Numbered from the stretch's first letter, positions 20,041 to 33,450 are shown. The stretch: DNA of 64,000 nucleotides from Eutreptiella sp. 'Long Island Sound 2002' (GCA_964036045.1 OZ038384.1:62965355-63029354); one strand, 5' to 3'. A program made the numbers and translations. Notes: a model not told the origin generated them from the sequence alone.

Positions 20041-22113
20041 CTTCCACCACATGTATGCACCACTTTGTGCCCTTGGCACGTGCCTTAGAGCCGTGTGGTG
20101 GAGCCATGTAGAGTTGGGACGGGGGTGTAGATTGGAGGATAAATATATATATATATATATATATACATGTATATGTATATATAATTTAATATATAGAATA
20201 TCTAATTTAATATAATTCAAATTTAACTTATTTTGCATCCGTTATTAAGGTTCGGAATCCGTTTTACCAATTAATCGGATAATCGGATTAATTGGATTAA
20301 TTGGGTCTAATGTGACAAATAATCGGTAAAACTGATTATTTTGAAAAGTGGTATAAACCAATTGATCCGACAAGTTATGCATGAAAAATAAATATTTTGT
20401 TGATACACCATGAAATATTTCTTGTCAAAAACCAGAGGATTTTGCAAAATCACAGGCTATTTGGGATAAAAGTCAAAGGTTTAGCATGTCTTTCACCTCT
20501 ATTTTCCTGTTTACTATCCCTTAGGTAAAACTTCACGGCTTTTCGGCAATAATTGCATTTTGTAGAGACAACAATTGAAAATGAGCGATTATTTTTATGT
20601 CATATAATCGGAATAATTGGTTATTTTTATAGAAATAATTGAAAACAATTGGTTATTTTTGCATGAAACCAATTCCGAACCTTATTCGTTATGCAGTTTT
20701 GGTTTTTGGTAACATTTTTGGCTGCACAACCAATAGCAGCTTGCTAGCCAGCCCTTTGCCTCTTTACCTTGGCCTAGCATGTATATGGAGGTAGAATAAA
20801 TGAGCCTTCACTATTTTTGTGTCATTACACTACATTACTTTTTTTCTCAAACATGTGAGCTATCTTTATTCCCGCCTTTTCAACGCAATTGTTTGTTTTG
20901 TGAAGAGAGTGTGATAAGAACAATAAAGATGACACTAATTAACCTTTACCATGTGATTTCCTGACTTATTGGTACGAGAGTGTGGATTTAGTAACAAGCG
21001 CCCATAGGAGCGCATGGACGGTACGATGAATGCGCGCACAATGCAATAGTTCAATCTAAGTCGACATTCAAAGCGATATTCGAGATTTGGGTGGTCGGAT
21101 GATTAATGTTAGGAACAAATCTATTGTATTGTGCAATCGCAATTTGTTACACTGATATTTCATGTTCTGCTAACTATGTATTGCTCTTTCTGTATGTTGG
21201 CATGTTTGATCTATTTCAGCATAATTGAAGTTTGTGTTCATGCGGTCTTCGTGCTTGCCACGCCTTCTGGCCACCTAAAGATGACCACCATAGGCATCGT
21301 CAGTATTACAGAGGCAATGTCTAGTAGCAGAAACTTCAGCCTTGGGGCGGAGTAATGTTGGGAAAAACTGGTTTTTCCTTGATTAAGCCACCGAAAACAA
21401 TCGGTTTTCTTGATCATTGGTTTTCAAAATAACCGGGGCACCAATGTGTGGTTTTGAAGCTAGGGACTGCCAAGCAGTTTGGTGCTTCGCTCTCTTCTAC
21501 CTTACCACGTTTTATCATGGGAATCACTGCGAATAATTGGTTTGAATATCGCTTTCGAAACAAACCCGATGTGCGGATTGTTTGAAAAAGAACCTCTCAG
21601 TATTGGTGATAACTTGCTTTTGTCATTACTAGGTAAAACCGGATCCAAACCGGATCCAAACCAAATGAAACTAAAGGAAAAAAGTCTATAGGCAAGTTTT
21701 GGAAATGTTTTTTGTAATGCGCCAAACCCGATATGGGACCTGTTGTGGTTTTGCACCGATTTCAACTGGTGTCATTTTCAGCCTTGAGTACAATACTCAT
21801 TGATCCTTAGCCCCTGATATATGTAGGGGAAAAATTGATTCTGTTGTCACATGAAAATGTATGGAGCCTGGTATAGTCATGAATCTTCGGATTCATAGTT
21901 CGTATTTAAGGGTCTTAAGAAGCTCATCTTCAGCTGAAGCTCACCTTGGTCCAAAATTCGAGATGCGGCACTGCACAGGTGCGCGCGAAGTACCCATAAG
22001 CACCGCGGCAGTTTCACATGGTTACCCGGCACGTCTGCTAATGATGAACTACAGGAATACATTGCACCGTCTGACATTACTTCCCCTTCTTCTGTCGTTC
22101 TTATTTTGTCCAG
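20041..22113. other. AT-rich intergenic DNA with microsatellite and AATCGG-rich tract
   Basis: A (TA)n run lies at about 20143-20165. From about 20245 to 20660 the sequence is rich in degenerate AATCGG/AATTGG words. No gene is supported. The final 35 bases (to 22113) are a pyrimidine tract ending in CAG, which looks like the acceptor of an intron in the 5' untranslated region of the next gene. Confidence 0.45.
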
Positions 22114-22118
22114 GAACG

Positions 22119-24025
22119 ATGCTACATTCGGAACTTAAGTACGGCGCCATTGTGGTGCTGCTGGCTCTCATCGGAGCTGGGTTGTATGTGTCCTTCGACG
22201 ATGCTCCCGAAGCAGCACCTGGCCTTGGTGAGGTCTGTCCTTGCCCACGAAACCCAGTGTGCAGTTTCCGCACCTGTTTAAGCACCTCGCGCATCTCCAA
22301 CCCGTCAGCTCTCGGTGCCTGATTGTCGAAGCCGTAATGCTTGCCCTTCACAGCTGTCCCGGTACTTGACTTCGTACGCCGAAGGCGAACCCGAGGAGTT
22401 CTACAAGTTCCGTGACGACTTCCAATGGCTGTCCAGCAACAGCACCAACACCTCTACCGGTGAGAACGTTGTCAACAGCGGCACCAATGAGACTATCGCT
22501 GCTAACACCGCGTGCGTGAGCTGCAACTACTCCTTCTCTGGCGGTGGTTCCAACACCTATTCGGGTGCGTACACTTGCACCGACTGCATCTGGCAAATCA
22601 CTGGCGACTTTTCCTTCTACGGTGGAGGGGTCGGCAACATTATCTTGGCCGCTACCCAGTTGGCTATCACTGCTAAGGCCTATTTCGATATCGAAGTCGC
22701 TTTCCAGGTGTCGCAGCGCTTTGCACTGCAGTCAAAGTAAGCGTTTGTCCACGCATGCAGACTTGCACCTCCTGTTTCCTACCTTCCCTGCAGGCTGTCT
22801 CCCTCGCTCTGTCCTCCGGCGGCTCCATGGAATGCGGTTACGGTACCACCTGGACTGACGGTGACATCACTTTGAACAGCGGCAAGCTGCGTTTGTCACG
22901 GAGCAGCGCACTCACCAGCCGCCCATTGCACTCTTTCTCCCGTGTCCTGGTGTGTTACCGCATCTCCTGCCAATGTTTCGCGTCCTTCTTGCTCGTTCTT
23001 TTTTGGTCGTCTCCACCCTGACCCTGCCCCAATGTGCTCTGACCCTGCTGCAGTTTGCGTCATTACTTCTGGTTTGATGGTCGCTCCTCCTTGGTAGCCA
23101 TCATCTTCGCAACCTCGTGCAGGGATTCGTCACTGGAAGTGGCACCAACGAATTTGGCTGCGATGGTCTGGCTAAACTCCAGATGATTCAGACCCAAATG
23201 GCCTTCCGCCTCATCCTCGCCCTGGCCCAGAGAATCTTCCGAGTGACCTCGGTCTCCGCTGCCTTGTTGACCACCCTCTGCGGTGGTAACGATGGTGATT
23301 TGAGCATCGGCTCTGGCGCCGCTGTGCAGGTTGACACCACCAACTGCTCCAACAGCAACCAAACCTGGACTGACACTGGTGTTGTCGGCACCTCTGTCTC
23401 CCAGGCAGTTGGCCAGTTGGATTTGGCCTCAGGTGGCTACCTGCAGCTTCTGGCTATCACCTCCAGCAGCTTGGCCATGTACGCCAGTGGCCTCGGTTCT
23501 TTCGCCGGAAACTTCGAGGTTGACAGCGATACATCTGGCGCTCTGAGCAGCCGCAACATCTTGGTCGCCAAGGTTGACAACTCATCCGTGTCCTGCCCAA
23601 CCACCTCCTGCTCTGTCACCGACTGCCCATCCAGCTACACCTGCAGCTGCTCCTGGACCCTGACCCAGGGCACCACTGTCACCAGCAACTACTACTGTGT
23701 GGCCAGCTACTCCCAGACCGCGTCCTCCTCCGACGACAGCAACAACGGATTGTGGGCTTTGTTCGCCTTGTTCGCTCTGCCATTGGTGGGTATTGCAGGT
23801 TTGCTGCTCATGAAGATGGCTGCCAAGAAGCCAGCCGCCCCTCCAGTTGTGGCCAAGGAGCCAGAGCCAGTGTACCCACAGTATCCCACAGTGGAGACCT
23901 ACACAGTCCAACAGTCGTACCCAATTGCCTCTGTGGAGTACCCAGTGGAGATGCCTCTTTCGTACCCTGCTGCCATGGACATGACCTACGCACCTGTTAC
24001 CTCCCCCATCACCCCAGCTTATTAA
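22119..24025 (+). CDS. spliced, probably secreted or type I membrane protein of unknown family
   Basis: Proposed exons are 22119-22232, 22354-22707, 22794-22890, 23054-23079 and 23123-24025. The first two introns (121 and 86 bp) have AG|GT donors, pyrimidine-rich CAG acceptors and keep the frame. Exon 3's end and the 26-bp exon 4 are uncertain. The product is about 497 residues. The N-terminus has a hydrophobic core (YGAIVVLLALIGAGLYVSF) typical of a signal peptide or anchor. The ectodomain is Ser/Thr/Gly-rich with several N-x-S/T glycosylation sequons and CxxC pairs, and a Cys-rich stretch precedes a transmembrane helix (about 23747-23812). A basic stop-transfer and a Pro/Tyr-rich tail of about 65 residues follow, probably cytoplasmic. 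No named domain is recognised. The start at 22119 is the first ATG after the likely 5' UTR acceptor at 22113. Balanced codon use and strong reading-frame constraint make it the best host gene here. Confidence 0.75.
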
Positions 24026-26033
24026 GCGTTTAAGCTGGTGGAGCGAGTGCAACGGCCGCTAAGTCATGTCGAGTGCGACGGCCCTAAGTCACATCGCATT
24101 CCGGAACGCAGGGACTGACGCAGCTGCGCAGCCCCCATGGTATTTTGTCGATTTGTAATCAGCATACGCCAAACAGCTGGGTTTCGAAAGGAGTTGCTCC
24201 CCCAAAAACCGCCAACCTGCTGGAGAATTGATGATGCCTCCCAGATGTCTACTCACGACTGATGGGGATCAGGCACGCTAAGGGCAGTGAGAACTATTTG
24301 GTAGAAAGTTCTTTTATTTTATTGGGTCAATAATACGTGGACTAGAAACCGTTTGCGGACATACAGGTTCAGCTGGAAGCAAATGGTCGTTCTGAACTGG
24401 CTCCTTCTGTATGTAGGCTTGTTAACACTGGAAGGTCACGGTGTGTGGTCTCATCACTGGCTTTTGTCGCACAGTTTGCTACAACGCCGTGAGCGTCCCC
24501 CAATTTTGCTGCGAACCTGTGCTGGCAGTCGAGGTACGAGGGCCTGGAATTGATTCAGGTAGATTCCAGGTAGTTCTCAGCGGTTTTCCCTATCAGGGGT
24601 TTTTCAGTTGGGAAATTATGATGATTCTATTTGCCTGACATCGGGACATAGTGGGACGTCTTGACATTCCCCTCCCTGCAGGTTGATTAGAAATTGCCGC
24701 TGTGTGACAGGAAACTTGTGGTTCTGGATTCTTGTATCAAGATGCTAAATGCCGAATGGCGCAAAACGGCAGTTTTTTCACAGAAGCCTGGATTGAGGAA
24801 AAATGGCTGTGGTCAGAGACAGGAATAATTGCCCACCAGTAATTCAAAGGAATTGATTCGGGCAGATGTTGTTGTGAAAATTGGCCCCGTCACGGAAATC
24901 ATGAGCGTGTCACAATCATTTCTGGAAGTCAAATGATTATCTGGTGGTTAATGACCCTAAAGGCCTCTGCAGTAGTAAACATGATTGAGGTTTTCGCAGT
25001 CGAAGCATCATCCTGAACCGAAGTGTCCAATTTGCAAAACCTGATGGTTTTTGGGGCCTGCCTACACTAATTCACAAGCTGAGTTTGGAAAAATATGGCT
25101 GCCAAATACAGCACACAAGTGTAGAAAAGCAAGGTCGTAATTTGAGGCACGGAAGAATGTTGAAGACTACTGTTGTGGCATCTTAATGAACTGGTTAGCT
25201 AGGAACTGTGGGTTGATGTGTGCTGTATTGCAATAAACTCAAAAATGGATGCTTGGCTACGAATAAACTGAATGATTGGTGGATAAGACATGTGCTTACA
25301 GCCGTGCATGAGGGTGCGGCTCTGCCGTGCGTAACTGTCCTCTTCTTCAAATGTAGTCGTGCGCAACCGTGTGCCGTCTTGTAATCCAGCTGTGCGCAGC
25401 CGTGCGCACAACTTTTGACCGCAAGTAACGGTAAGCAAGGCCTGGGGGGCGGGACTGGTCCCTTAACGCCGACTCCCTGGTTTTTGCCTGGGGAGTGCCA
25501 GCCCATGGTCGCGGAAGGTGCCTGAAGGAAATATTGCTTGACCCAGTAGAGGGCGAAAACATGGGTTTTCACCCAATGTGTCTATACGGAACACTCAGGT
25601 TTTTCGGGAGAAGCAATGATGGATGAAAACCAATATAGATCACATATCAATACCATCCCTGTGTAGAGGACCATCAGAGATGGTCCATACCCTGGTGGGT
25701 AGAGCAGTGCCTCTGCAGCTGTAAAGGCAAGCTCCTGTGCAGGCAATTTGTATCTGGTCCCCTTTTTCGGGAATCTCTGAGAACGCAGGGGTGATGTAGC
25801 TCTCCCGCTCGGTTGAAGTGCCGCTCAACCGTGTGCACATCACCTTCAGATATCTCTGTGCGCAACTGTGCATATCCAGAGAAAGTAGCTGTGTGCAACT
25901 GTACACGCACGGCTGTAACCACATGTTTGGCGGATATCATTCAACAGTGTTGTGCTAGGATATATCCTGATCTTCCTTTGGGATAGTTTTGGCCTGCCTG
26001 CTCTATTTCTTGGTTGGACAGTGGCACACCACG
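24026..26033. other. 3' flank and intergenic DNA, no gene seen
   Basis: Immediately after the stop a 26-bp sequence is repeated twice in tandem (about 24042-24094). At 25285-25415 and 25805-25915 the word GTGCGCAAC and variants recur at irregular spacing, giving short Cys/His-rich frames that I do not believe. No clear polyadenylation signal was identified. Confidence 0.4.
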
Positions 26034-26666
26034 TTAGCGCTTATCTGTGTTCAACAAATTTTTTGCAGCATGGCATTTCCGCTTGAAACCCTGGAAATGC
26101 CCACGGGCTGTGTATATCTCCAGAGAACAGGCCACAAAAAGGAACCAAAAGTTGCAACATGTACCGATCGTGAAGAGGAGTAAGAAACTGTATGCCAAGA
26201 ACAAAGAAAACACATGCGCCGAATACACAGTAGGATTTACAGCTGAGCTTATACTCATACCGCTTGGCTGTAATAAAAATCTGTATCTTCCTCTTTTATT
26301 TCTTGCTTTTTGCCCGACCCAGAGCTGTAAAACAGCCCAGAATTGCGCGGAAATTGCTGTGTATGCCTTGTCGCCGGCTAAATACTTTCTGAGGTTTGAA
26401 GTGAATTCAGTCAAAGAAGGTTTCTTTTTGCAATCCATGGTTTTTTTGTTGGTGAACTTTTGGTAAATTGCTTCAGGCGAGATGATCTGCACACACAAAT
26501 CAATGTGCTTGCCCGTCGATATCTTGATAGCGTTTGGCAAATCCGAAAAATCGTTCAGATTCTTGTCAATGTTCGGTACTTGCATAGCAAAGGGCATATA
26601 ATAGATGGTTGCCAGCGAGATAGTGGGTGTGTTCGACGTTTGTTGATAGCCCGACCGACGTCCCAA
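26034..26666 (-). CDS. weak hypothetical ORF, 210 codons
   Basis: This single open frame lies in DNA of balanced composition where such a length is not expected often by chance. The N-terminal half is polar with several Lys-rich helices, and a hydrophobic stretch near residues 150-180 could be membrane-spanning. No motif, homologous repeat or upstream signal supports it, and the plus strand is also partly open. It might be a degenerate fragment of a larger gene or a chance frame. Confidence 0.2.
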   Translation of the reverse strand: MGRRSGYQQTSNTPTISLATIYYMPFAMQVPNIDKNLNDFSDLPNAIKISTGKHIDLCVQIISPEAIYQKFTNKKTMDCKKKPSLTEFTSNLRKYLAGDKAYTAISAQFWAVLQLWVGQKARNKRGRYRFLLQPSGMSISSAVNPTVYSAHVFSLFLAYSFLLLFTIGTCCNFWFLFVACSLEIYTARGHFQGFKRKCHAAKNLLNTDKR

Positions 26667-27040
26667 ACAATTTATTGTACAGCTTCAGCACACTGCTTAG
26701 CGCCCCATCTCGTTGGTTCTGACGTTGCACATCTTAGTTCGGCTTCTGCTGCTGGATGGCTACAAGCTGCTGGGGGGGGGGGGAGGAGCATAACAGAAGC
26801 ATAGACAAAAAAGACAAATGACACTCAGACAAGACATACTTCAAGTACGACAGGCGCAAGAGATAGGTGAACCAAGATAGGAGACACAAGACAAAAGTGA
26901 CAACAAGACAAACGGTTGACACAAGCATGACGGGAAAGCAAGCACTAAGCGAATGTACCATTGGAGATGCAAAACAATAGAACGATGGCGAATGCAAATG
27001 GGACAGCGACTTGGAAGGAGAACGACACACAGAGAGAAAG
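26667..27040. other. no gene seen
   Basis: Intergenic DNA with a run of 13 G near 26770. The purine-rich plus strand gives an open minus-strand frame without recognisable content. Confidence 0.35.
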
Positions 27041-27340
27041 AGGTAGACAAAAACACTCGTACCCACACACCCACACACTCGTAACTCACCCATACGCACA
27101 TTCTTAACACTCACACACACAAGCACAATCGTAACACCAACACATTTGTACAAGCACATTCTGAACACCAAAACACTGGTCATTCACCCACGAGCACATC
27201 CGTCACACCAAGACACCTGTAACTCACTAACAACCACATTCGTAACACCACTACACTTTTAACTCACCCACAAGCCCATTAGTTAGACCAACACAGTGGT
27301 AAGCCACCCACAAGCACATTTGTAAGACACACACACTCAT
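27041..27340 (+). repeat. 40-bp minisatellite
   Basis: Units beginning like AACTCACCCACAAGCACATT recur at 27141, 27181, 27221, 27261 and 27301, exactly 40 bp apart, with more diverged units to the left. The repeat is C/A-rich and has no coding content. Confidence 0.85.
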
Positions 27341-28582
27341 CTTAAGCCGGAACTCAAGCTCTACCCAAAACCTAGGACCTAACCCCGAAGTGAAACTCAC
27401 ACTGGAACTGAAAAATTAAACAGCAAGCCAAACTCGAACCCCAAAGCAGCCTCAACGTAGCAAACTCTCTACTGGAAATCAAACCCGAACTGCATTCCTA
27501 ACGCCAACTCGAAACCGAACCCAAAACTTCACAACAAACTCAAACTGGAAACCAAACTTGAACTGCAACCCACACTCCAACTCCAAACCAAACTCCAAAC
27601 CAAACCAGCAATATGAAACCAACGGAAAAGCTCTGCACTCTTGGCATTTGCCGCACAGACCTCAACAATCTTCTCCATGTTCACCTTAAGAATCTTTTTG
27701 ATTGGCTTTTGGACGATTCGCTCAATAGGAACCTAAATGGCCTTCTTCTGCTTCGCAAAAATTATCTTTCCTCTTCATCTTTACCGGAACCTTTGTGTTA
27801 TGTGTTGCGAATGTGTGCGAGCTAGGGACGGGCTCAAAAGTCTATGTGAGTCATGGATGGTCTAAAATTGGGTTACCCATGTGTGTGATTTACGCATCGG
27901 GTGAGGTGTGAGCTACTTGTGTGTCACAGTTGCGGATGGGCTCCATTATGGGTGTTAATGGGTATTGCTAATGGGCGTTAGTTATAGATGGAATCGAAAC
28001 TGTGTTACCAGTTTGTTTGAGTTACGGTTGGGCTAAAGTGTGACTTACTTTGGTTACGTATCAAAACTCTGGGCTTCAAACCCAGTTTTCGCATCTAAGA
28101 CTTTTCACTTGGAATCAGCCTCAAAGCATTTTCAAACGGGCAAAACCGCAACTAAGGACATGCGAACGCAATCGTATCACCTAAGCGTGATAGTATCCAA
28201 AACTCGGCTGCTGGACCAAATGTTTGTACGGGCTAGTAGCGCCGACTGAAATTAATTGCCTGGGCAGGGCCTTTGGCGCATTGCAGAGCCATCAACCTCG
28301 CACAAACACATCCACACACCACCGCACAACCTTTACCTCATACTGTCTTGCAGTGACCCTCCGCGTGCTGCTCTCCACAATGGTGTTTGTAGGGCTTACA
28401 CCTCCCTCGTCCACAGCAGCCATTGCCCTCTTTTCTCCATAGAAAGCATCATCTCTATCCGGATTACAAATGAGACTGTCAATGGCGGTAGCAACACTGG
28501 GACTGTGACCTCAAGAGATTGGACACCACTCACTGCCAACAGCGGCCGTGACACACAAATACAAATAACATTACCAATAGCA
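27341..28582. other. no gene seen; degenerate AAACTC-rich tract, one possible exon remnant
   Basis: 27341-27610 consists of degenerate AACTCGAAACCAAACCC-like words. Around 28440-28560, just before the array, one frame reads as a Thr/Gly/Asn-rich beta-type segment that could be a remnant exon, but there is no start, splice context or second piece to support it. Confidence 0.3.
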
Positions 28583-31500
28583 TGGTCACTGCTTCTGACG
28601 CGGGGTCAGGGGCCCCCAACACCCCGACCCCCACAAAACCCAGCCCCCTGCGGGGGGGATTTGAACAAGTGGGGGAAAGTTGCACGAGATGGGGTCGCAC
28701 GGGTGTTCAGATGAGAAAGGGGAGGACAAGGAACACAAAGGCAAAAGACCATTCAAAGGCGGAGAAGGAGAAAACCATGAAAACACGGGAGCAACGGCGC
28801 CAGCGCCGGCCGCTAGGCTCCGTTTTTGTGGGCGAAGCCCCACAAAAACGTAGCCTAGCGGGAGCTGCCTCCTGCCTTTTGCACAATATGGTTGCCCTAT
28901 TGGCAGAAAAGGATTGCCAGATGGGCAGCAAGAATACATGCCAAATATGGCGAAAAAAATGGCAAAAAACTGCCAAAAAACGCTCAAAATTGACCCTAAA
29001 TCATGGAAAGGGCGCAAGATTTGGCCAATGAGGTTGCTTTTCTGACGTTTTGGCCCGAGCTGGTCATTTTAAGGGGCTACAACATGATGTAACTTTGCAA
29101 GCAAGAGCCAATACGGAATTCAGCCCCAAATTTTCGGAGACTGCCTGAAAAACTGCTTAACACGGTCCTAATTCACCAAAACGACCATTGTCGGCCAAAA
29201 ATAAGAAGAGTTGCGTTCTTAGAATTCGATTGCGATCATTTTAAGGGGCTGCATAAAAGGGGTTTGAGAAGGGCTGTCTTCCAGGGGGGGGGGGTGGCGT
29301 AACGTAGTAGTTGGTCATTGCTTCTGGCGCGGGGTCAGGGGCCCCCAACACCCCGACCCCCATAGAAGCCAGCCCCCTGCGGGGGGGATTTGAACAAGCG
29401 GGGGAAAGTTGCACGAGGTGGGGTCGCACGGGTGTTCAGATGAGAATGGAAGGACAAGGAACACAAAGGCAAAAAGACCATTCAAAGGCGGAGAAGGAGA
29501 AAACCATGAAAACACGGGATCAACGGCGCCAGCGCCGGCCGCTAGGCTCCGTTTTTGTGGGCCAAGCCCCACAAAAACGGAGCGTAGCGGGTGCTGCCTC
29601 CTGCCTCATGCATAATATGGTTGCCCCGTCCGCGGAAAAGGCTTGCCAGATGGGCAGCAAGTATACATGCCAAATATGGCGAAAAATATGGCAAAAAACT
29701 GCCAAAAAAACCTCAAAATTGACCGTAAATCATCCAAACGGCACCAGATTTCGCCAATGAGGTTGCTTTTCCGACGTTCTGGCCCGAGCTGGTCATTTTA
29801 AGGGGCTACAACATGATGTAACTTCGCAAGCAGGAGCCAATACCAAATTCAGCCCCAAATGTCCGGAGACTGCCCGAAAAACTGCTTAAAACACTGCTAA
29901 CTCACCAAAACGACCATCGTGGGCTAAAAAAGGGAAAAGTCGCGTTCTTAGAATTTAATTTCGAACATTTTAAGGGGTAGCATGGTAGGACTTTGGAGGC
30001 CTCTGGATTTTACCCCGGGGGTCGCGTAACGTACGGTATGGACCTTGTTTTCGATGGGGCGTCAGGGGCCCCACACCCCGACGCCCACCAGAAAACAGCC
30101 CCCAGGGGGGGGATTGAACAAGTGGGGGAAAGTTGCACGAGGTGGGGTCGCACGGGTGTTCAGATGAGAACGGGGAGGACAAGAACAGAAAGGCAAAAAG
30201 ACCATTCAAAGGCGGAGAAGGTGAAAACCATGAAAACACGGGATCAACGGCGCCAGCGCCGGCCGCTAGGCTCCGTTTTTGTGGGCCAAGCCCCACAAAA
30301 ACGGAGCCTAGCGGGTGCTGCCTCCTGCTTCTTGCCCAATATGGTTGCCCCATTGGCGGAAAAGGCTTGCCAGATGGGCAGCAAGTACACATGCCAAATA
30401 TGGCAAAAAATATGGCAAAAAACTGCCAAAAAACGCTCAAAAGTGACCGTAAAACATGAAAACGGCACCAGATTTGGCCATCGAAGTTGCTTTTCCTACG
30501 TTTTGGCCCGAGCCAGTCATTTTAAGGGGCTACAACATGGTGCAACTTCGCAAGCAAGAACCAATACGGAATTCAGCCCCAAATTTCCGTAGACTGCCCG
30601 AAAAACCGCTTAAAACGGTCCTAATTCACCAAAACGAACATCATCGGCCAAAAGGAAGAAAAGTCGTGTTCTTAGAATTCCATTGCGATCATTTTAAGGG
30701 GCTGCATTCTAGGGTTTTGAGAAGGGCTGTCTTCCAGGTGGGGGGGGTCGCGTAACGTAGTAGTTGGTCACTGCTTCTGGCGCGGGGTCAGGGGCCCCCA
30801 ACACCCCGACCCCCACAGAAGCCAGCCCCCTGCGGGGGGGAATTGAACAAGCGGGGGAAAGATGCACGAGGTGGGGTCGCACGGATGCTCAGATGAGAAC
30901 GGGGAGGACCAGGAGCACAAAGGCAAAAAGACCATTCAAAGGCGGAGAAGGAGAAAACCATGAAAACACGGGAGCAACGGCGCCAGCGCCGGCCGCTAGG
31001 CTCCGTTTTTGTGGGCCAAGCCCCACAAAAACGTAGCCTAGCGGGTGCTGCCTCTTGCCTCTTGCACAATATGGTTGCCCCGTTAGCAGAAAAGGTTTGC
31101 CAGATGGGCAGCAAGTATACATGCCAAATATGGCGAAAAATATGGCAAAAAACTGCCAAAAAACGCGTAAAATTGACCGTAAATCATCAAAAAGGTAACT
31201 GACTTGGCCAATTAGGTTGCTTTTCCGACGTTTTGGCCCGAGCCGGTCATTTTAAGGGGCTACAACATGATGTAACTTCGCAAGCAAGAGCCAATACGGA
31301 ATTCAGCCCCAATTTCCGGAGACTGCCCCAAAAACTACTTAAAACCGTCCTAATTGACCAAAACGACCATCATTGGCCAAAAAGAAGAAAAGTCGCGTTC
31401 TTAGAATTCCATTGGGATCATTTTAAGGGGCTGCATTGCGGGGTTTTGAGAAGGGCTGTCTTCCAGGGGGGGGGGGTGGCGTAATGTAGTAGTTGGTCAC

Positions 31501-32310
31501 TGCTTCTGGCGCGGGGTCAGGGGCCCCCAACACCCCGACCCCCACAGAAGCCAGCCCCCTGCGGGGGGGATTTGAACAAGTGGGGGAAAGTTGCACGAGG
31601 TGGGGTCGCACGGGTGTTCAGATGAGAAAGGGGAGGACAAGGAGCACAAAGGCAAAAAGACCATTCAAAGGCGGAGAAGGAGAAAACCATGAAAACACGG
31701 GAGCAACGGCGCCAGCGCCGGCCGCTAGGCTCCGTTTTTGTGGGCCAAGCCCCACAAAAACGAAGCCTAGCGGGTGCTGCTTCGTGCCTCTTGCACAACA
31801 TGGTTGCACCATTGGCAAAAAAGGCTTGCCAGATGGGCAGCAAGTATACATGCCAAATATGGCGAAAAAAATGGCAGAAAACTGCCAAAAAACGCACAAA
31901 ATTGACGGTAAATCATCGAAACGGCACCTGATTTGGCCAATGAGGTTGCTTTTCTGACGTTTTGGCCCGAGCCGGTCATTTTAAGGGGCTACAACATGAT
32001 GTAACTTTGCAAGCATAAGCCAATACGGAATTCAGCCCCTACTTTTCGGAGACTGCCCGAAAAACTGCTTAAAACGACCCTAATGCGCCAAAACGAACAT
32101 TGTCGGCCAAAAAGAAGAAAAGTCGCGTTCTTAGAATTCGATTGCGATCATTTTAAGGGGCTGCATTGCAGGGTTTTGAGAAGGGCTGTCTTCCAGGGGG
32201 GGGGGGTGGCGTAACGTAGTAGTTGGTCACTGCTTCTGGCGCGGGGTCAGGGGCCCCCAACACCCCGACCCCCACAGAAGCCAGCCCCCTGCGGGGGGGA
32301 TTTGAACAAG
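28583..32310 (+). repeat. array block 1
   Basis: Six junctions at 28663, 29392, 30116, 30845, 31574 and 32304. All end in family A terminal modules except the unit ending at 30116, which is family B. The body just before 30116 begins family-A-like and becomes family-B-like in its last third, near 29850, so it is a recombinant. Confidence 0.85.
30263..30314. repeat. central inverted repeat of a family A/B unit, representative copy
   Basis: A perfect 23-bp stem (30263-30285 with 30292-30314) encloses the 6-base loop CCAAGC. The stem begins CCGCTAGGCTCCG. Equivalent inverted repeats occur in essentially every standard unit, often with one mismatch four to ten bases from the base of the stem. 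The DNA could extrude as a cruciform, or a transcript could fold into a stable hairpin. Confidence 0.9.
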
Positions 32311-33450
32311 CGGAGGGGGGCTCCACGAGATGGGGAAGGGCAGTGTGCGGGCTGCGATCGCCTCTGAAAAGGTATCTGTCGGACGTGGAAGTCAAATTGC
32401 ACAATATGCACATGCATGATCAAGTATTTATAACAAACAACGATGAGCATGTTGAGGAAATTACAATGAAGCAATGATACATGATATGTTGTGGAGGGTG
32501 TGGAAAAGTAGGATTAAATGAATCCTTCGTCTTTCGTGCTTGGTCTGGCTCTTCCTTTGCTGGTGCGAAGCACCATCAAAAGAAAAGCCTTATTACGTTT
32601 TTAGCCGTTTTCGGGTCACCTTTCTATGTCGGAAGTGGAGCCAGGCGGTGACAAACAAGAGCAAAAACACTCCTTTGCCTTGTGTTTAAGCTAGCAGCGC
32701 AAAGACAGGGAGGGTGCATTTGGCAAGATTAGCGACACAGGTTGCAAATAGCATAAAATTGACATATTCATAACTCGGGCCTATTGTATCGGATTTTGAC
32801 GAAATGAATGGCAATTTCGGTCAATTTGGGGGTATTCTTTTCATTTTTGAGCTTGTGAAGGCAGCCGTATGCGCTGAAAACCGTCAAATCGAAAAGCGGT
32901 GCCAAAACAAAATGACGGCGGTATTTCAACTATACAGCAGGACGAAGCTTTGAGGATCATTTATAAAACTGGTCTTGGATCGAAATTTCGTGCACTGTAG
33001 CCCGATTTGACTTTGAACAGTCAAAATGAAAGATCGCAAATGCCGGCGACTGCGAAATGCACGCGTGCACAGCAAATAAATAATATGGCAAATAGATTTC
33101 TTGGGATTTGGGGCCTCCGGCTTATATATAGTGTTGTTCGGCACCTCAACTTTGCTGGTGCACCTTTAAATCGCATCCCTAGCTTATATGGAATTAGTGG
33201 ATGGTGTTAAAGAAGTTAAAACCTTGTAAAGGTCCCAACTTTGCAAAACAGCCATGATTGATCAAAACAAATATGACAGTGCGAATCAGCTCTCTGAGGC
33301 AGTCATTTAGAGGGGCTGCATCGTAGACTTTTGAAGTATGTTTCGTTTCGGCGCGCGGACTGTATATAATGGCATAAGGACTGCTTTTAGAGGGGGGCGG
33401 GGCCCCATTCCCCGGCCCCCCAATTAAAAGCCCCCCCTGGGGGGGGAGGT
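32311..33450 (+). other. first long segment between junctions, 1.1 kb
   Basis: Between the junctions at 32304 and 33451 lies mostly unique DNA. It begins with a diverged version of a family A body (CCACGAGATGGGG) and then departs. It ends with a CATTTAGAGGGGCT block, a terminal module not seen elsewhere, a GC-rich palindrome (about 33394-33446) and GAACAAG. It has the same end structure as ordinary units. No supported gene. Confidence 0.65.

Noticed and set aside
19552-20238. 228-codon minus-strand ORF
   Set aside because: It is the 162-bp repeat read in frame, ending in a TA microsatellite.
25690-25765. tRNA gene suggested by GGTGGGTAGAGCAGTGCC
   Set aside because: The A-box-like start is attractive, but there is no B box or T arm and the anticodon stem does not fold.
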